NCBI GenBank assembly: GCA_037447655.1
Contig: JBBHKE010002550.1
Span: 29,905 to 93,904 of the forward strand
DNA length: 64,000 nt
Origin: Zygnema cylindricum
Lineage: Eukaryota; Streptophyta; Zygnematophyceae; Zygnematales; Zygnemataceae
Reading direction: 5' to 3'
Shown here: one piece after another, positions 22,706-34,988 of the stretch
Position numbering within the stretch: the stretch's first letter is position 1
Layout: every line of letters begins with the position of its first letter
Translations under genes and position numbers: made by a program
Notes under the pieces: model-generated
Seen by the model: only the letters and a program-made list of their open reading frames with translations
The model's database searches: none
What the model was told of the DNA's origin: nothing

Positions 22706-23708
22706 TGTAGAAATTAATGGTTCTTTTATTTTTTTATGGGTCTAAATTGGAATACAGAAAGAAGCCGAGGCAGTCTGCCTCTAACTTCTCTCTCCAACTC
22801 CCACACTTGTTGGAGTCATTGAGAAGTTGGAGAGGAAGCTACGGCCATGGCTACCTAGGCTATCTAGAGGTTTACGGGAAATAGATTATTTGATTTACAG
22901 ATTGGTAGGTTTATTTAATAAAAGGAGTGTCCGAACCAGGATTTGATCTTGGTACCTGCCGACCGTGAGGACGCCGATAGCCGGTAGACTTATCCGTTAA
23001 GTCTAGACAGAATGATACATACTAGAGGGCTTGATATTTATTTAAATGTTGCCACGTAGGAAAATTCATTTAACGACGGATGTTTACAGATACATAGATC
23101 CAGTTATGTAAAAGTACGGAATTTCGGTATGGATAAGAAACGAGTACCATGTATTTTGTTTCTTTTTTGAAACAAATACCGCAGAAGCATTTATGACGGC
23201 TACCATTAAAATTTGCATTCAATCGGATAGCCGAAAAGAAAGCCGAGATCGCAGAAGAGATTCTCGGCGGTTTGTGGTCATCTCCATATCGGATGACACG
23301 TGGCACGATTACGTTGGATCGCGACATCTCCGGGGATTACGAAATCGAATTCGGATATGACAGGTGTCCACATTTAGGCCATGTCGTACAATATCCATAC
23401 ATAAAGTACACCGGCAGCTATACTTTTGTCTATAGCAGTGTAATATAATTGGTGCCGTACACCAGTAGATAGAGTTTTAGAGAGAGACATGACTTAGAAA
23501 AAAATGGTAGATAGGACCCTCTCTCCCAGAGAGCTTCTGTACAATAGGTCAACTTTGACCCTCCATAACTTACTGCTCAAGGGAGCAAATTCAGAGATTC
23601 TTTTTGCTATCAACTCAGGGGAGTCTAAAAGACAAAGGGGTCAAGGTTATCCTAAAGGCTTTGTGTGAGATGCTTACTCTGAGGTCGTATGGAGGTCTCA
23701 GAGTTGCA
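22706..23708 (+). repeat. LTR3 (3' LTR of element A)
   Basis: TGTAGAAATTAATGG...AGAGTTGCA, 1003 bp, preceded by the polypurine tract AAGGGGAG. About 30-40 bp are missing in U5 near 23625, where the third and fourth hairpins should be. Antisense tRNA-like unit at about 22930-23005. Confidence 0.9.
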
Positions 23709-26614
23709 CCCACCCTCTAGGGTACCCATCTTTAATGGAACTGGCTTCATATACTGGGAAATAATGATGACAAGAGCTCTATGCGAGAAAAGGTTTTGGG
23801 GGATAGTGAGTGGACAAGTGGGGCGTCCATCAAGTCTGTGCATCCCTCCAGGGTTTGGAGGAGGCATATTCACCACGAAAGTAGATCTATCTACAACGAA
23901 AGAGAAAGGAAAGGGAGGTGGTGGACAAAGGAAAAGAGAAAGAGATGACCACACCAATAACAACTGGCTCGACATTCATGTCACCTATTCCGAGGAACGA
24001 GGAGAATGATAGTGATACCTGGGACTTCAACAATATGGTCGCAAAGCACTTTATTCTCCGCCATCTTACTCAAGGGATTTCATCTCCTCATTTGCACGTA
24101 GAGAGGGCATCCAATCTTTGGGTGGCTCTCATACAGATGTACCGAAGTGGTACGATTCAGCAACAACAGTTGGTTCATCAGACAATTAAGGAGTATGTAT
24201 ACAAAGCGGGGAAGATGTTCGATTTTTGCAATGAGCTTGCTACACTTTTTATGGAACTAGAGAGTGCTGGAAAATTATTAAGTGAAAAGGAAAATGTTTA
24301 ACGTTTACTGATAAAGTTACACGATGAGTTCAAGAACATAGTCAACCGTGTGCAGGACTTGGCGGACTCAAGGTGGATATAGAACTCAGTGGTAGGGATG
24401 ATTCTCGTCGGAAGAATACGATTGAGATCCGAAGGGGAGGAAAGAGTGGGCAAGCCTTGGCAGTTGGGACCGATTGGAGGAACAAGGATTCCTAGAAACA
24501 AGTCGGAAATTACGAAGGGGGGGGGGGCAAAAAAATCAGACTGACAAGTTCGGACAAAGGGCTCCCAAGGGTTTATGTCGTTTTTGTAAGAAACCAAGGC
24601 ACTATATGCCAGAGTGCACAAAGCTAACCGAGCTTCACTTAAAAGAGGGGCAGACTGGTGGAACCCCGAGAGGAAAGAAAAAGGCCATTGTGACACAGGT
24701 ACATGCGGTGGAATCCGAAGACAAGGATGATGAGCTCTTATTGGATGAGGAGTTGGGGGCGACAAACGAGGTCCAGATTCCACGAAAGCAGAAATGTGCT
24801 TTAGATGGATTGAAAGGTGAAACACGTTGGATTGTAGATTCAAGTGCCTCCATGCACATGTGTAAGGATATATACGTGTTCACTAAGATAAGAAAGATTC
24901 CCACCGTAGAGATAGAGTACGGGGATGGGAGGATAGTCACAACTACTGTTCTAGGATCGGTAGATCTGAAAGTGTTAGTAGAAGTAAAGACTTCTATAGT
25001 TATATTCTTTGATGTATTGTTTATTCCGGAGATGAACAAAAACCTCATCTCTACGTGTGTATTAGATGATAAGGGTTTTGATACTAGCACTAGGAAATGA
25101 GTCTTTACTGCTAGTTTTTAGGAGGAAGTTTATTTCACTGCTGAAAAAGGTAGCCAAGGGATGTTTAGGCTGATTTTAAGCAATGAAAAGAAGAAACTTT
25201 ATTATGCTCGTGTTCATGATATAATGTTGTGGCATAAGAGGCTTGGGCATGTGAATCTAGATAAGCTAAAAGAGATGAAAAAGATAGGAGTGTCGGAAGG
25301 AATTCAGTTCAATGATAGTGAGAATCTAAGTGATTATAGTGGATGTGCTCAAGGTAAAGCACACAGATTACCCTTCCCAAAAAATGCCACCTATAAGAAA
25401 GAAAATATTTTAGATTTAGTACACACATATATTTGGGGGCCGGCCACAGTGCCATCACCCGGGTGGAAGAGATCTATGATGACTATCACTGATGATTGGT
25501 ATCGGTTTTCCACGGTGTATTTTTTGAAAAACAAGTCAGAAGATCAAGAATGTTTTAGACAATATAAAGCATGGAGCGAAAAACTCCATGAAACTCCAAT
25601 CAAGAGAGTAACGAGTGACAATGGTGGAGGGTATACTTCTAACTAGTTTGAGGATTTTATGAGGGAACATGGAGTCCAACACCAAAAGACAGTTCTAGAA
25701 AACCCGGAACAGAATAAGAAAGCAGAAAGATTAAATATGACAGTAAGTGATAGTGCTAGATGTATGTTGTCGGATAAGAAGATAGGAAAAAGGTTTTGGG
25801 CAGATGCAATGAACTATTCTAATTATCTAAAAAATAGAGTTTTTATTTCAGCTATAAAAGGTCAAACACCTTATGAGAGATGGACCTGCCGGAAACCAGA
25901 CATATCTCACTTAAAGGTTTTGGACAGTCAAGTGTTCAGTGTAGATACAGATCGGTCTAATAAGAAAATAGATCCTAAAGGAAAACCAGGGTACTTATTA
26001 GGATATGACGAGGATGTTAAAGGATATTGAGTTTATGATCTAAAAAGGGAAGATATAATCTTAGTAAAGTATCTAATAGTTATGGATGAAGAAAATTATG
26101 TGGATCCCTTGAAATATACAAAGTCAGTAAAAATCAGATTTGAGTCAGAAAATTCCGATGACTTTGAGCTTCCTAAATATCTAAGTTTTAGAGAAGATGA
26201 TATCTTACAGGTACAAACCAGACCAAAAACATCTCGGCTGCGGATAATCCTGTGATAACTCTACCCGAAGCGGAATTGATTCGCCATCAAGGGACAAGGG
26301 AGAAGCCGGGATTGTTCGAAAGAACCCACGAAAACCATCTATTCGGCCAAAGATTTTGAGGGAGGAACAAGAAGTAGCAAAAGGTTGCAAGAAAAACACG
26401 TTAATAACAAGGTAATAAAACTATCTCATGAAGATGAACCTCATACTTATAGAGAGGCGATGACTTGTCCAGAAAAGAACAGGTGGAAGAGAACCATCAA
26501 TGAGGAGATGGTCTCAATTATGGCAGCCGATACTTGGGAGTTGGTGGATTGTCCACCTAACCGAAAACCAATTGGTTCTAAGTGGGTGTTCAAATTAAAA
26601 CTGAACCAAGCTAA
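23709..26614 (+). pseudogene. Founder gag-protease-integrase-RT start (broken)
   Basis: Resumes the founder right after element A. Gag carries FNGTGFIYWEIMM, a knuckle CRFCKKPRHYMPEC and an acidic tail; a stop lies at 24301 and the frame shifts around 24380. Protease reads WIVDSSASMHMC (DSS instead of DSG). Integrase frame 25161-25646 ends at TAG where EYTSNQF is expected and continues from 25659. The E motif is altered (NKKAERLN). RT starts near 26385 with GSKWVFKLK and is cut at 26614. Confidence 0.88.
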
Positions 26615-27686
26615 TGCAAATCTGAGACCTCTATAGGTCCTCAAAATGGAGAGCATGCAAGAAGTCTCTAGGATAACCCTGACCCTTTTGTTTTTCAGCG
26701 AGAATAACTACCACCCTGGCAGACAAAAACCCTTGCCACCTTCACCCATGTGAAGGCAAAACTCCCCTAAGTCGATACCAAAAAGAATCTTTGAATATGC
26801 TCCCATGAGCAGTAAGTTATGGAGGGTCAAAGTTGACCTTTTGTACAGGAGCTCTTTGGGAGAGATGGTCATATCTACCAAATTTTTGTAAGTCCTATCT
26901 CTCTCTAAAACTCTATCTATTGACGTATGACACCCATCATATTATTGTGCCGTACAAAAAGGTACAGCTGCCAGTGTACTTTCTATAAAAACATTGTACA
27001 ACATGGCCGAAAATTCGACACATGTCATATCTTGATTCGTTTCCGTAATCCTTGGAGATGCCGAAATCCAATGTCGTAGTGCCACGTGTCATTCGATGTG
27101 GCGGTGAACATAAATCGCCAAAATCCTCTTCCGTGATCTCGACATTCTTTTCGGCCATCCGATCGAATGCCGATTTCAATCGTAGCCGTCATCAATATTT
27201 GCGCGGTATTTGTTTCGCTATTGAAACAAATGCGCGACACTTGTTTCATCTCCGTACTCGTAATCCGTACTTTTCATAACTGACTCTATGTATCTCGTAT
27301 ATAGTTATCGTTAAATGAATTAGCCTAGATGGTAACGTTTATATACTTATTAAACCTTATATCACTTACCACTAGTCCTAAACTTAATGGATGAGTCTAC
27401 CGACTAGCGACAACATTAACTAACCGTAGGTGCCAGGATGAAATCCTCGAACCAACATGTATCGTTTTAGTAAATGAACTACTGTATTACCCGTAAATCA
27501 ACTAATCTATTACCCGTAAATCTCTGGATAACATAGGCAGCCATGGCTCTAGCTTCCTCTCCAACTTTTCAGTGACTGCAACAAGTGTGGGCGTTGGAGA
27601 GAGAAGTTAGAGGCAGACTGCCTTGACTTCTTTTTCTGCATTCATTTTAGACTTAGAAAATACTAAAAGAACCATTAATTTCTACA
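26615..27686 (-). repeat. LTR4 (3' LTR of element C)
   Basis: Minus-strand TGTAGAAATTAATGG...GATTTGCA. Has the G-box (about 27080), the U5 hairpins (ACTT-AGGG-GAGT, CTTCAC-ATGG-GTGAAG variants) and the tRNA-like unit, here on the plus strand at about 27400-27475. Confidence 0.88.
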
Positions 27687-29340
27687 CTCCCCTTATTTTC
27701 TAGTCAATCTTTAATTTTTCACCACACTTCTCCTTGTAGAAAATTAGCTTAGGGGAAAGTACAAGTTTGGTCATCATATTTGATACCATCTCGCTATCTG
27801 GTCGATACTCTAAACTGATTATTTTGTTTTTACTTTCTCTCTAACAAAGCTGAGTCTAATGTCCATGTGTTTGGCTTTAAAATGATGTTTAGGATTGGCA
27901 GAAAAAGCAATTGCTGCCTGATTATCACAAAAAAATTTATGCACACCACTGTTATGGTAACCAAGCTCACGAAGCAAAGACTTGACCCACATCAATTCTT
28001 TTACAGCAGAGCAAGATGCCATATACTCAGCCTCCAAGATGCCATATACTCAGCCTCCATGGTGGACTGAGCAATATCCTTTCGCTGTTTCCTACTCCAA
28101 TAGCAAGCCCCATCACCCACATATAATACATATCCAGAAGTACATCTCCTCATCGGAGCATCACCATAACGGGCATCACTCCAAGTGGTGATGTCAGTAT
28201 TCTCCCCACCCAAATTGAACCATAGATCCCTAGTTTCTATCAAATATCTAAGAACTCTCTTAGCTGCCTCCCAATCCCTCTTAGTGGGAGCATTTAGACT
28301 TTTACTTAACACTCCTAAAGCTGTAGCTAAATCTTGCCGGGGACAATTCATAAAATATATTAGACTTCCCACTACTTGCCTGTAGGGAATAGTCTGCATG
28401 AACTTCTGTTCTTCAGGAGATAATTTCTCGTCTAAGACTATGACTCTTTCTTCCTCACTCCCCTCACTTCCCTTTTTTAACTCCATTCGAGTTGTACAAC
28501 TATTAGCTTTATCCATCTGAAATTTTTCAAGCATGTTCCCTTTTGCTTCCTTTTGAGTTAATCTTATAATCTTTCTTTTTTGGTCTCTTTCTAGCTGAAT
28601 TTTCAAAATATATTTTGCTTCCCCCATATCCTTTATTTCAAATCTCCCTTTAAGACCAGTTTTCAGTTTATTAATTTTTTCCATTGATTTACTTAAAACA
28701 AGCAAATCATCAACATAAATTGCAATAAATATAACACCTTCCTCATCTTCAAAAACATAGATTGAGTGATGTGAGCTGATCCGGATATATCCTAGATCGG
28801 CAAGAAACTCATCAAGCTTCTTATTCCACTGTTGAGGCGCCTGTTTCAAGCCATAAAGAGATTTAATTAGCCGGCATACCTTACTCTCCTCTCCTTCCTC
28901 CACAAATCCTTCGGGTTGTCGCATGAAGATCTCCTCTTCCAATTCTCCATACAAAAAGCTTGTCCTCATGTCCATCTGGTGCACCTCCATGTCTTCCGCT
29001 GTTGCTAGGCTGAGAAGTATGCGGACGAAGGGAAATCTGACGACCGGTGAAAAGGTTTCCTCATTGTCCATTCCTTCTTTTTGTGTAAATCATTTTGCCA
29101 CTAATCAGGCTTTGTAACGCTCAATGGTGTTATCCGGGTTTGGTTGTAATTTGAAACCACACTTAGAACCGATTCGTTTTTGGTTAGGTGGACAGTCCAC
29201 CAGCTCCCAAGTATCGGCTGCCATAACTGAGGCCATCTCCTCATTAATGGTTGTCTTCCACCGGTTCCGTTCTGGACAAGTCATCGCCTCTCCATAAGTT
29301 TGAGGTTCATCTTGATGAGATAGTTTTGTTACCTAGTTAT
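27687..29340 (-). pseudogene. RT and RNase H of element C
   Basis: The frame 29071-28001 carries [43 protein letters not shown], the catalytic YVDDLLVLSKS and RNase H TTWSDARYGDAPMRRCTSG with AQSTMEAEYMAS. A direct duplication of about 22 bp at 28015-28060 repeats the EAEYMAS-coding segment and breaks the frame. The rest of RNase H, with CDNQAAIAFSANPKHHFK, is at 28037-27819. The RT N-terminus is frameshifted near 29080. Confidence 0.9.
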
Positions 29341-30590
29341 TAACTTGTTTTTATTGCAATCTTTTGCTACTTCTACTTCCCCCCTCAAAATGTGTGGCCG
29401 GAATAGATGGTTCTCGCGAGTTCTTTTGAACAATCTCGGCTTCTCCCCTATCCCTTGATTCCGAATAAATTTCCACCACGTCTTCCGCTTAGGTAGAGTT
29501 GTCACTGGAGTTTCCGCAACCGAGTCCTTTTCGGTCTGATTTGTACTTGCAAGAATTTCATCTTGTCTAAAACATAGATAGTTAGGAAGCTCAAAGTCAT
29601 CAGAATTTTTTGACTCAAATCTGATTTTTACCGACTTTGTATACTTGAAGGGATCCAAAGACTTTCCTTCATCCATAACTACTAGATGCTTTACTAAGAT
29701 TATATCTTCCCTTTTTAGATCGTAAACTCTATATCCTTTAACATCCTCATCATATCCTAATAAGTATTCAGGTTTTCCTTTAGGATATAGCTTCCTAGAC
29801 CAATCTGTATCTAGACTAAATACTTGACTGCCGAAAACCTTTAAGTGACATATGTCTGGTTTCCAACCTGCCCATCTCTCATAAGGTATTTGATCTTTTT
29901 TAGCTGAAGTAAGAACTCTATTTTTGAGGTTATTAGCAGAGTTCATTGCTTTCGGACCAAAACCTTTTTCTTATCTTCTTGTCCGACAACATACTTCTAG
30001 CACTATCACTTAATGTCCTATTTAATCTTTCAGCTACCCCATTCTGTTCTAGGTTTTTTGGAACTGTCTTTTGGTGTTGGACTCCATCTTCCCTCAGAAA
30101 ATCCTCAAACTGGTTAGAAGTATACTCTCCACCATTGTCACTCCTTACTCTCTTGATTGGAGTTTTATGGAGATTTTCGCTCCATGCTTTATATTGTCGA
30201 AAATAATCTTGAGCTTCTGACTTGTTTTTCAAAAAATACACCCTAGAATACCGAGACCAATCATCAGTGATAGTCATCATAAATCTCTTCCCCCCCGGTG
30301 AGGGCACTTTAGCAGGTCCCCAAATATTTGTGTTTACTAAATCTGTAATTTTTTCTCCCTTATAAGTGGCTGTTTTGGGAAAGGGTAATCTGTGTGCTTT
30401 ACCTTGAGCACATCCACTACAATCACTTATATTATCACTCTCGCTGAACTGAATCCCTTCCACCACTCCCATCTTTTTCATCTCTCTTAACTTATCTCGA
30501 TTCACATGCCCAAGCCTCTTATGCCACATCATTATATCATGAACACCAGCATAATAAAGTTTCTTCTTTTCATTGCTTTAAATCAGCCTA
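29341..30590 (-). pseudogene. Integrase of element C (one frameshift)
   Basis: Frame 30532-29933 holds MMWHKRLGHVN, CSGCAQGKAHRLPFP, NTNIWGPAKVPS, SDNGGEYTSNQF and NGVAERLNR. The first catalytic Asp motif is DxNTNIWG where relatives have HTDIWG, so that Asp appears replaced by Asn. The frame shifts near 29940 and continues in 29946-29329 with YERWAGWKPDICHLKVFGSQ, the copia integrase C-terminal region. Confidence 0.88.
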
Positions 30591-30599
30591 AACATCCCT

Positions 30600-32057
30600 T
30601 GGCTACCTTTCTCAGCAATGAAATAGACCTCTTCCTCAAAACTAGCAGTAAAGACTCCTTCCCTAGTGTTAGTAAAAACAACCCTTATCATGTAATACAG
30701 ATGTAGAGATGAGGTTTTTGTTCAGCTCCAGAATAAACAATACATCGAAAAATGTTACTATAGATGTCTTTCCTTCTACTAACACTTTCAGATCTACCGA
30801 TCCTACTAGAGTAGTAATGACTATCCTCCCATCCCCGTACTCTATCTCTACGGTGGGAATCTTTATTATCTTAGTGAATAGGTGCTTATCCTTACAAATG
30901 TGCATGGAGGCACCTGAATCTACAATCCAACCTACTTCACCTTTGAATCCACTATAAGCACATTTCTGCCTTCGTGGAATTTCGACCTCGTTTTTCGCCT
31001 CCTACTCCTCATCCAATAAGAGCTCATCGTCCTCGTCCTCGGATTTCGCCTCATGTACCTGTGTCAGAAGGGCCTTTTTCTATCCTCTCGCGGTTCCACC
31101 CGTCTGCCCCTCCTTTAACTGAAGCTCAGTTAGCTTAGTGCACTCTGCCATATAGTGCCCCGATTTCTTACAAAAATGACATAAACCTTTGGGAGCCCTT
31201 GGTCCTAACTCGTTGGTCTGATTTTTTTGCTCCCTCCCCCCATAGTTTTTGACCAGTTTCCGGGAATCCTTGTTCCTCCAATCGGTCGCAGTTGCCAAGG
31301 CTTGCCCACTCTTTCCTCCCCTCGGATCCTAATCGTATTCTCTCGAACGAGAATCATCCCTACCACTGAGTTCCATATCCACCTTGAGTCGGGCAAGTCC
31401 TACACATGGTTGACTATGTTCTCGAGCTCATCTGGTAACTTCATCAGTAAACAGTTAACCTTTTCTTTTTCACTAAAATCTTTTCCCGCACTCTCTAGCT
31501 CCATGGAGAGTGTAGCAAGCTCATTGCAAAAATCCAACATCTTCCCCCTTTTGTATACATACTCCTTACCCTTCTGATCAGCCAACTGTTGTTGCTGAAT
31601 CGTACCACTTCGGTACATCTCTATGAGAGCCATCCAAAGATCGGATGCCCTTTCTACGTGCAAATGAGGACATGCAAGCCCTTGAGTAAGATGGCGGAGG
31701 ATAAAGTTCTTTGCCGCCATATTGTTGAAGTCCCAAGTATCAATATCATTCTCCTCGTTCCTCGGAATAGGTGACATGAATGCTAAACCAGTTGCTATTG
31801 GTGAAGTCGTCTCCTTCTCTGTTGCTTTGTCCACCACCTCTTCTTCATTTGTCTCCTCTGTTGAAGATGGATCTGCTTTCCTTGTGAATCTGCTTCCTCC
31901 AAACCCTGGAGGGACTCTAAGACTTGATGGACGCCCCACTCGTCCACTCACTATCCCCCAAAACCTTTTCTTGCATAGAGCTCCTATCATTATATTTTCT
32001 CAGTATATGAAGCCAGTTCCATTATAGATGGGTACCCTAGAGGGTGGGCCCATAACT
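30600..32057 (-). pseudogene. Gag and protease of element C
   Basis: Gag in the frame 31990-31400 has RPSSLRVPPGFGG, PRNEENDIDTWDF, KNFILRHLTQGLACPHLH and the helical ENIVNHV region. The nucleocapsid CHFCKKSGHYMAEC (about 31165) and basic linker follow in shifted frames. Protease retains WIVDSGASMHICKD, catalytically plausible. The gag start codon in the LTR and the VMGPPS-coding primer-binding site are at about 32077-32043. Confidence 0.88.
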
Positions 32058-33121
32058 TGAAACTCTGAAACCTTCATAAGTCCTCAGAGTGGACAGCTTC
32101 CAAGAAGCCTCTAGGATAACCCTAACCCTTTTGTGTTTCAGCAAAAATAACTGCCACCCTGGCAAATTTAAACTTTGACCACCTTCACCTCGTGAAGGGA
32201 AGACTCCCTTGAGTCGATAGCAAAAAGAACCTCTGAATTTGCTCCCCTGAGCAGTAAGTTATGGAGGGTCAAAGTTGTCCTTTTGTACAGAAGCTCTTTG
32301 GGAGAGAGGGTCATATCTACCAATTTTTTCTAAGTCCTATCTCTCTCACAAACTCTATCCACTGATGTACGGACCAATCATATTACTCTTCCGTACGCAA
32401 AAGTACAACTGCCGGTGTACTTTTTGTACGAATATTGTACGACATGGCCTAAATGTCGACACGTGGTATATCTGGATTCGCTCCCTTAATCTCGGAGATG
32501 CCGCGATCAAATGTTTTTCTGCCACGTGTCATCAGATGTGGCGATGACCACAAACCTCTGAAATCCTCTTCTGCGATCTCGGCATTCAATCCGGCCGTCC
32601 GATTAAATGCATATTTAATCGTAGCCGTAATAAATACCTGCGCGGTATTCGTTTCGCTATCGAAACAAATGTGCGGTACTTGTTCGTTGTCCGTACCTTA
32701 ATCCGTACTTTTACATAACTAGATCTATGTACCCCGTAAGCAGTTGCAGTTAAATGAATTATCCTACGTAATTATATTTAAATAATTATCAAACCCAATA
32801 CCATATATCATTAGTCTTAGACTTAACGGTTAAGACAACCGGCTACCGGCTATCTATTATTCTGTAGGTACCAGGATCAAATCCCGGTTCTGACATCTAT
32901 CCTTTTAGTAAATAAACTTATCGGTAAATAAACTAATCTATTTCTCGTAAATCTCTGGATAGCCTAGGCAGCCATGGCTCTAGCTTCCACTTCAACTTCC
33001 CAGTGACTGCGACAAGTGTGGGAGTTAGAGAGAGATGTTAGAGATAGACTGCCTCGGCTTCTTTCTGTAATTTAATTTAGACCTAGAAAATACTAAAAAA
33101 AGAACCATCAATTTCTACACT
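32058..33121 (-). repeat. LTR5 (5' LTR of element C)
   Basis: Minus-strand TGTAGAAATTGATGG...GAGTTTCA, 1064 bp. Well-kept U5 hairpins (GCTC-AGGG-GAGC, GACTC-AAGG-GAGTC, CTTCAC-GAG-GTGAAG, GCC-AGGG-TGGC) and tRNA-like unit on the plus strand at about 32815-32890 with TTTT at about 32903. Confidence 0.88.
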
Positions 33122-34988
33122 TCACTTATTGGAGATTTATGATGGTGGGATTGCTTTTCGAGAAGCACTTGTGGGGAATTGTTTCGAGACAAGTGAGGTG
33201 GCCGCCACCAAGATTTGGTGGAACTCACTACAGTGGTTCATCTGGGCTTCCCAAAAAAACCAACCGTATTTCAGATGCAACGGAAGGTGAAGGAAAAATT
33301 ATGTCCATGGAAGGGGGAAATAGGGAGAAGGATAAAGGGACACTTATGGTGAGGGGAGCTAGGCTCTTTGCCATAGCTCCACTTAGAGAGGTTATAAGTA
33401 AAACTTAAGAAAATAATAGTAAAATATAGGAGTATGAAAACACTATAGCAAAACATCTCATACTTAGAAATTTGTCTAAGTCCATAGCTATCACTCTTTT
33501 GAATCTAACCAAGTCTTAGGAAATTTGGGAAACACTAAATCAGATTTATAAGAGTGAGACTATCAGAGGCAGCAATTAGTAAAACAGGATATATAGGCCT
33601 ATGTTTATAAAGGCGGTAGCATGATAGAGTTTTGCAATGATATTGCTGCGTTATATGTTGAGCTTGCTTGTGCGGGATATGTAGAGTCTGAGGAGAGGAA
33701 GATTAATACACTACTCATGAAACTCCCAGATGAGTACGAAAACATCATTTGTCGTATGCATGCAATGGATGGCTCCTCATGGACTTGGAGCTTTACCATG
33801 GGGATAATTCTTGTGAGGGAAAGCACTTTGGAGCTTCGTAGGGGATGTGACAGGGTGAATGCATTTACAGCTGGTGGTGATTGGCGGAAGCGTGATAAGA
33901 GGAACGGTGGTGACGAGCGGAAGCGTGATGAGAGGAAGAGAGACAAAGGTAAACCTTATCGGAACTTTGGTAGAAAAAGAGGGAGAGGAAAAGAAACGTG
34001 AGCTTTGAACAAAGGGGTTTGCTTCTTTTGTAGGGAACCGGGTCATTATATGGAGGAATGCCCTTGTTTGGAAGAACTTAGAAGTTGGAATATGGATGAG
34101 GAGGAAGAAGGGGAAGAGGAGAAAGAGGATGAAGATATGTTGGAGCTTCTCCGCATCGGTAGTATGGGGAAGAGAGAAAAGCACACAGAAATTCCACGGA
34201 AGCAACAGTGTGTTTTTGGAGGTATAAGGGAAGTAAAGAGAGAGGAGGTACTTGAGGGAGTTCAAAATATTGAGGATAGTTTTATGGATATTTTGGAAAC
34301 TGAAGACTGGTCGGAATGAGAGGCTTCAATGGATTCTGAGGAAAGGGGAGAAGTAAATCTAAGGGGGGCTCTAAAGGAAAGGGGAAGAAGAAAATATTTA
34401 ATGAAAGGTTTAGGGGAGAAGAAATATTTATAGGGAATAAATTTAGAAAGTGATAGTGGAAAACATTCCATGGGAGAGAGTGGGGAAAGTTCAGAAAATG
34501 GGGTAATTATCATGGATAGAAATATAAGTTCGTAAGATGTAGTTTTATGAAGAACTTAGTGGGGACTCTTGATTTAAGGATAAATTTGGGGGGTAATGGT
34601 TTTGACATCACTAATGGGAGTGATGCCATCTATGAAGGTGTGCTTGTGAAAGGGTTAACATCTGGGTGTGTGTTGCAGATTGGAGATGGGGCTGGCAGTT
34701 TGGATTGCAAGAGGGAAATTAAATTTAGTGTGGATGGAAAAGAGATGACGTGGATAAACTCTTGGCTCGGATTTATGAAAAGTGGGATGCTAAATAAAAT
34801 GTGTGGTGCAATTATTATTCTAGTTCATCAAATGCACTGTTTTAAATACAAGAATATTTTTATTGAGTTTTATGAAAGGAAAAGAAAAAAAAAGAGAAAA
34901 AAAAGGGGGGGTTGTTTTTTTTGTGTTGTTACTGTTTTGGTTTGTTTAATTGGAGTTAACAGTAAAGTAGACTAGAAAATAATGTGAG
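33122..34988 (+). pseudogene. Element D internal region: gag retained, pol deleted
   Basis: Gag starts mid-domain (YWEIYDGG region) with EKHLWGIVS, continues at 33621-34001 with KINTLLMKLPDEYENIICRM and VRESTLELRRG, a long Arg/Lys/Asp-rich linker, and at 34005 a knuckle CFFCREPGHYMEEC with an acidic tail. No protease, integrase or RT is present. A diverged RNase H remnant (GSDAIYEG...LTSGCVLQIGDGAG) sits at 34547-34790, followed by the polypurine-LTR junction. It looks like a non-autonomous gag-only derivative. Confidence 0.75.

Larger units (their letters stand above)
17376..23708 (+). mobile_element. Copia element A, complete but inactive, 6.3 kb
   Basis: LTR 17376-18441, primer-binding site at 18442, gag, protease, integrase, reverse transcriptase and RNase H in the standard copia order, polypurine GGGGAG at about 22700, and 3' LTR 22706-23708. 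The 5-bp flanks are identical (CCCAC), so it is a clean transposition into the founder. Several stops and frameshifts disable it. Confidence 0.9.
26615..33121 (-). mobile_element. Copia element C, near complete, minus strand, 6.5 kb
   Basis: Read on the minus strand: 5' LTR 33121-32058, primer-binding site 32057-32043, gag, protease, integrase, RT, RNase H, polypurine GGGGAG and 3' LTR 27686-26615. The two 5-bp flanks (GCTAA and CTTCA) differ, so the element was not left by one simple insertion at its present borders. It is inverted relative to the founder. Confidence 0.88.

Noticed and set aside
33605-34513. Minus-strand Ser/Pro/Phe-rich frames opposite element D gag
   Set aside because: Shadows of the purine-rich gag linker.
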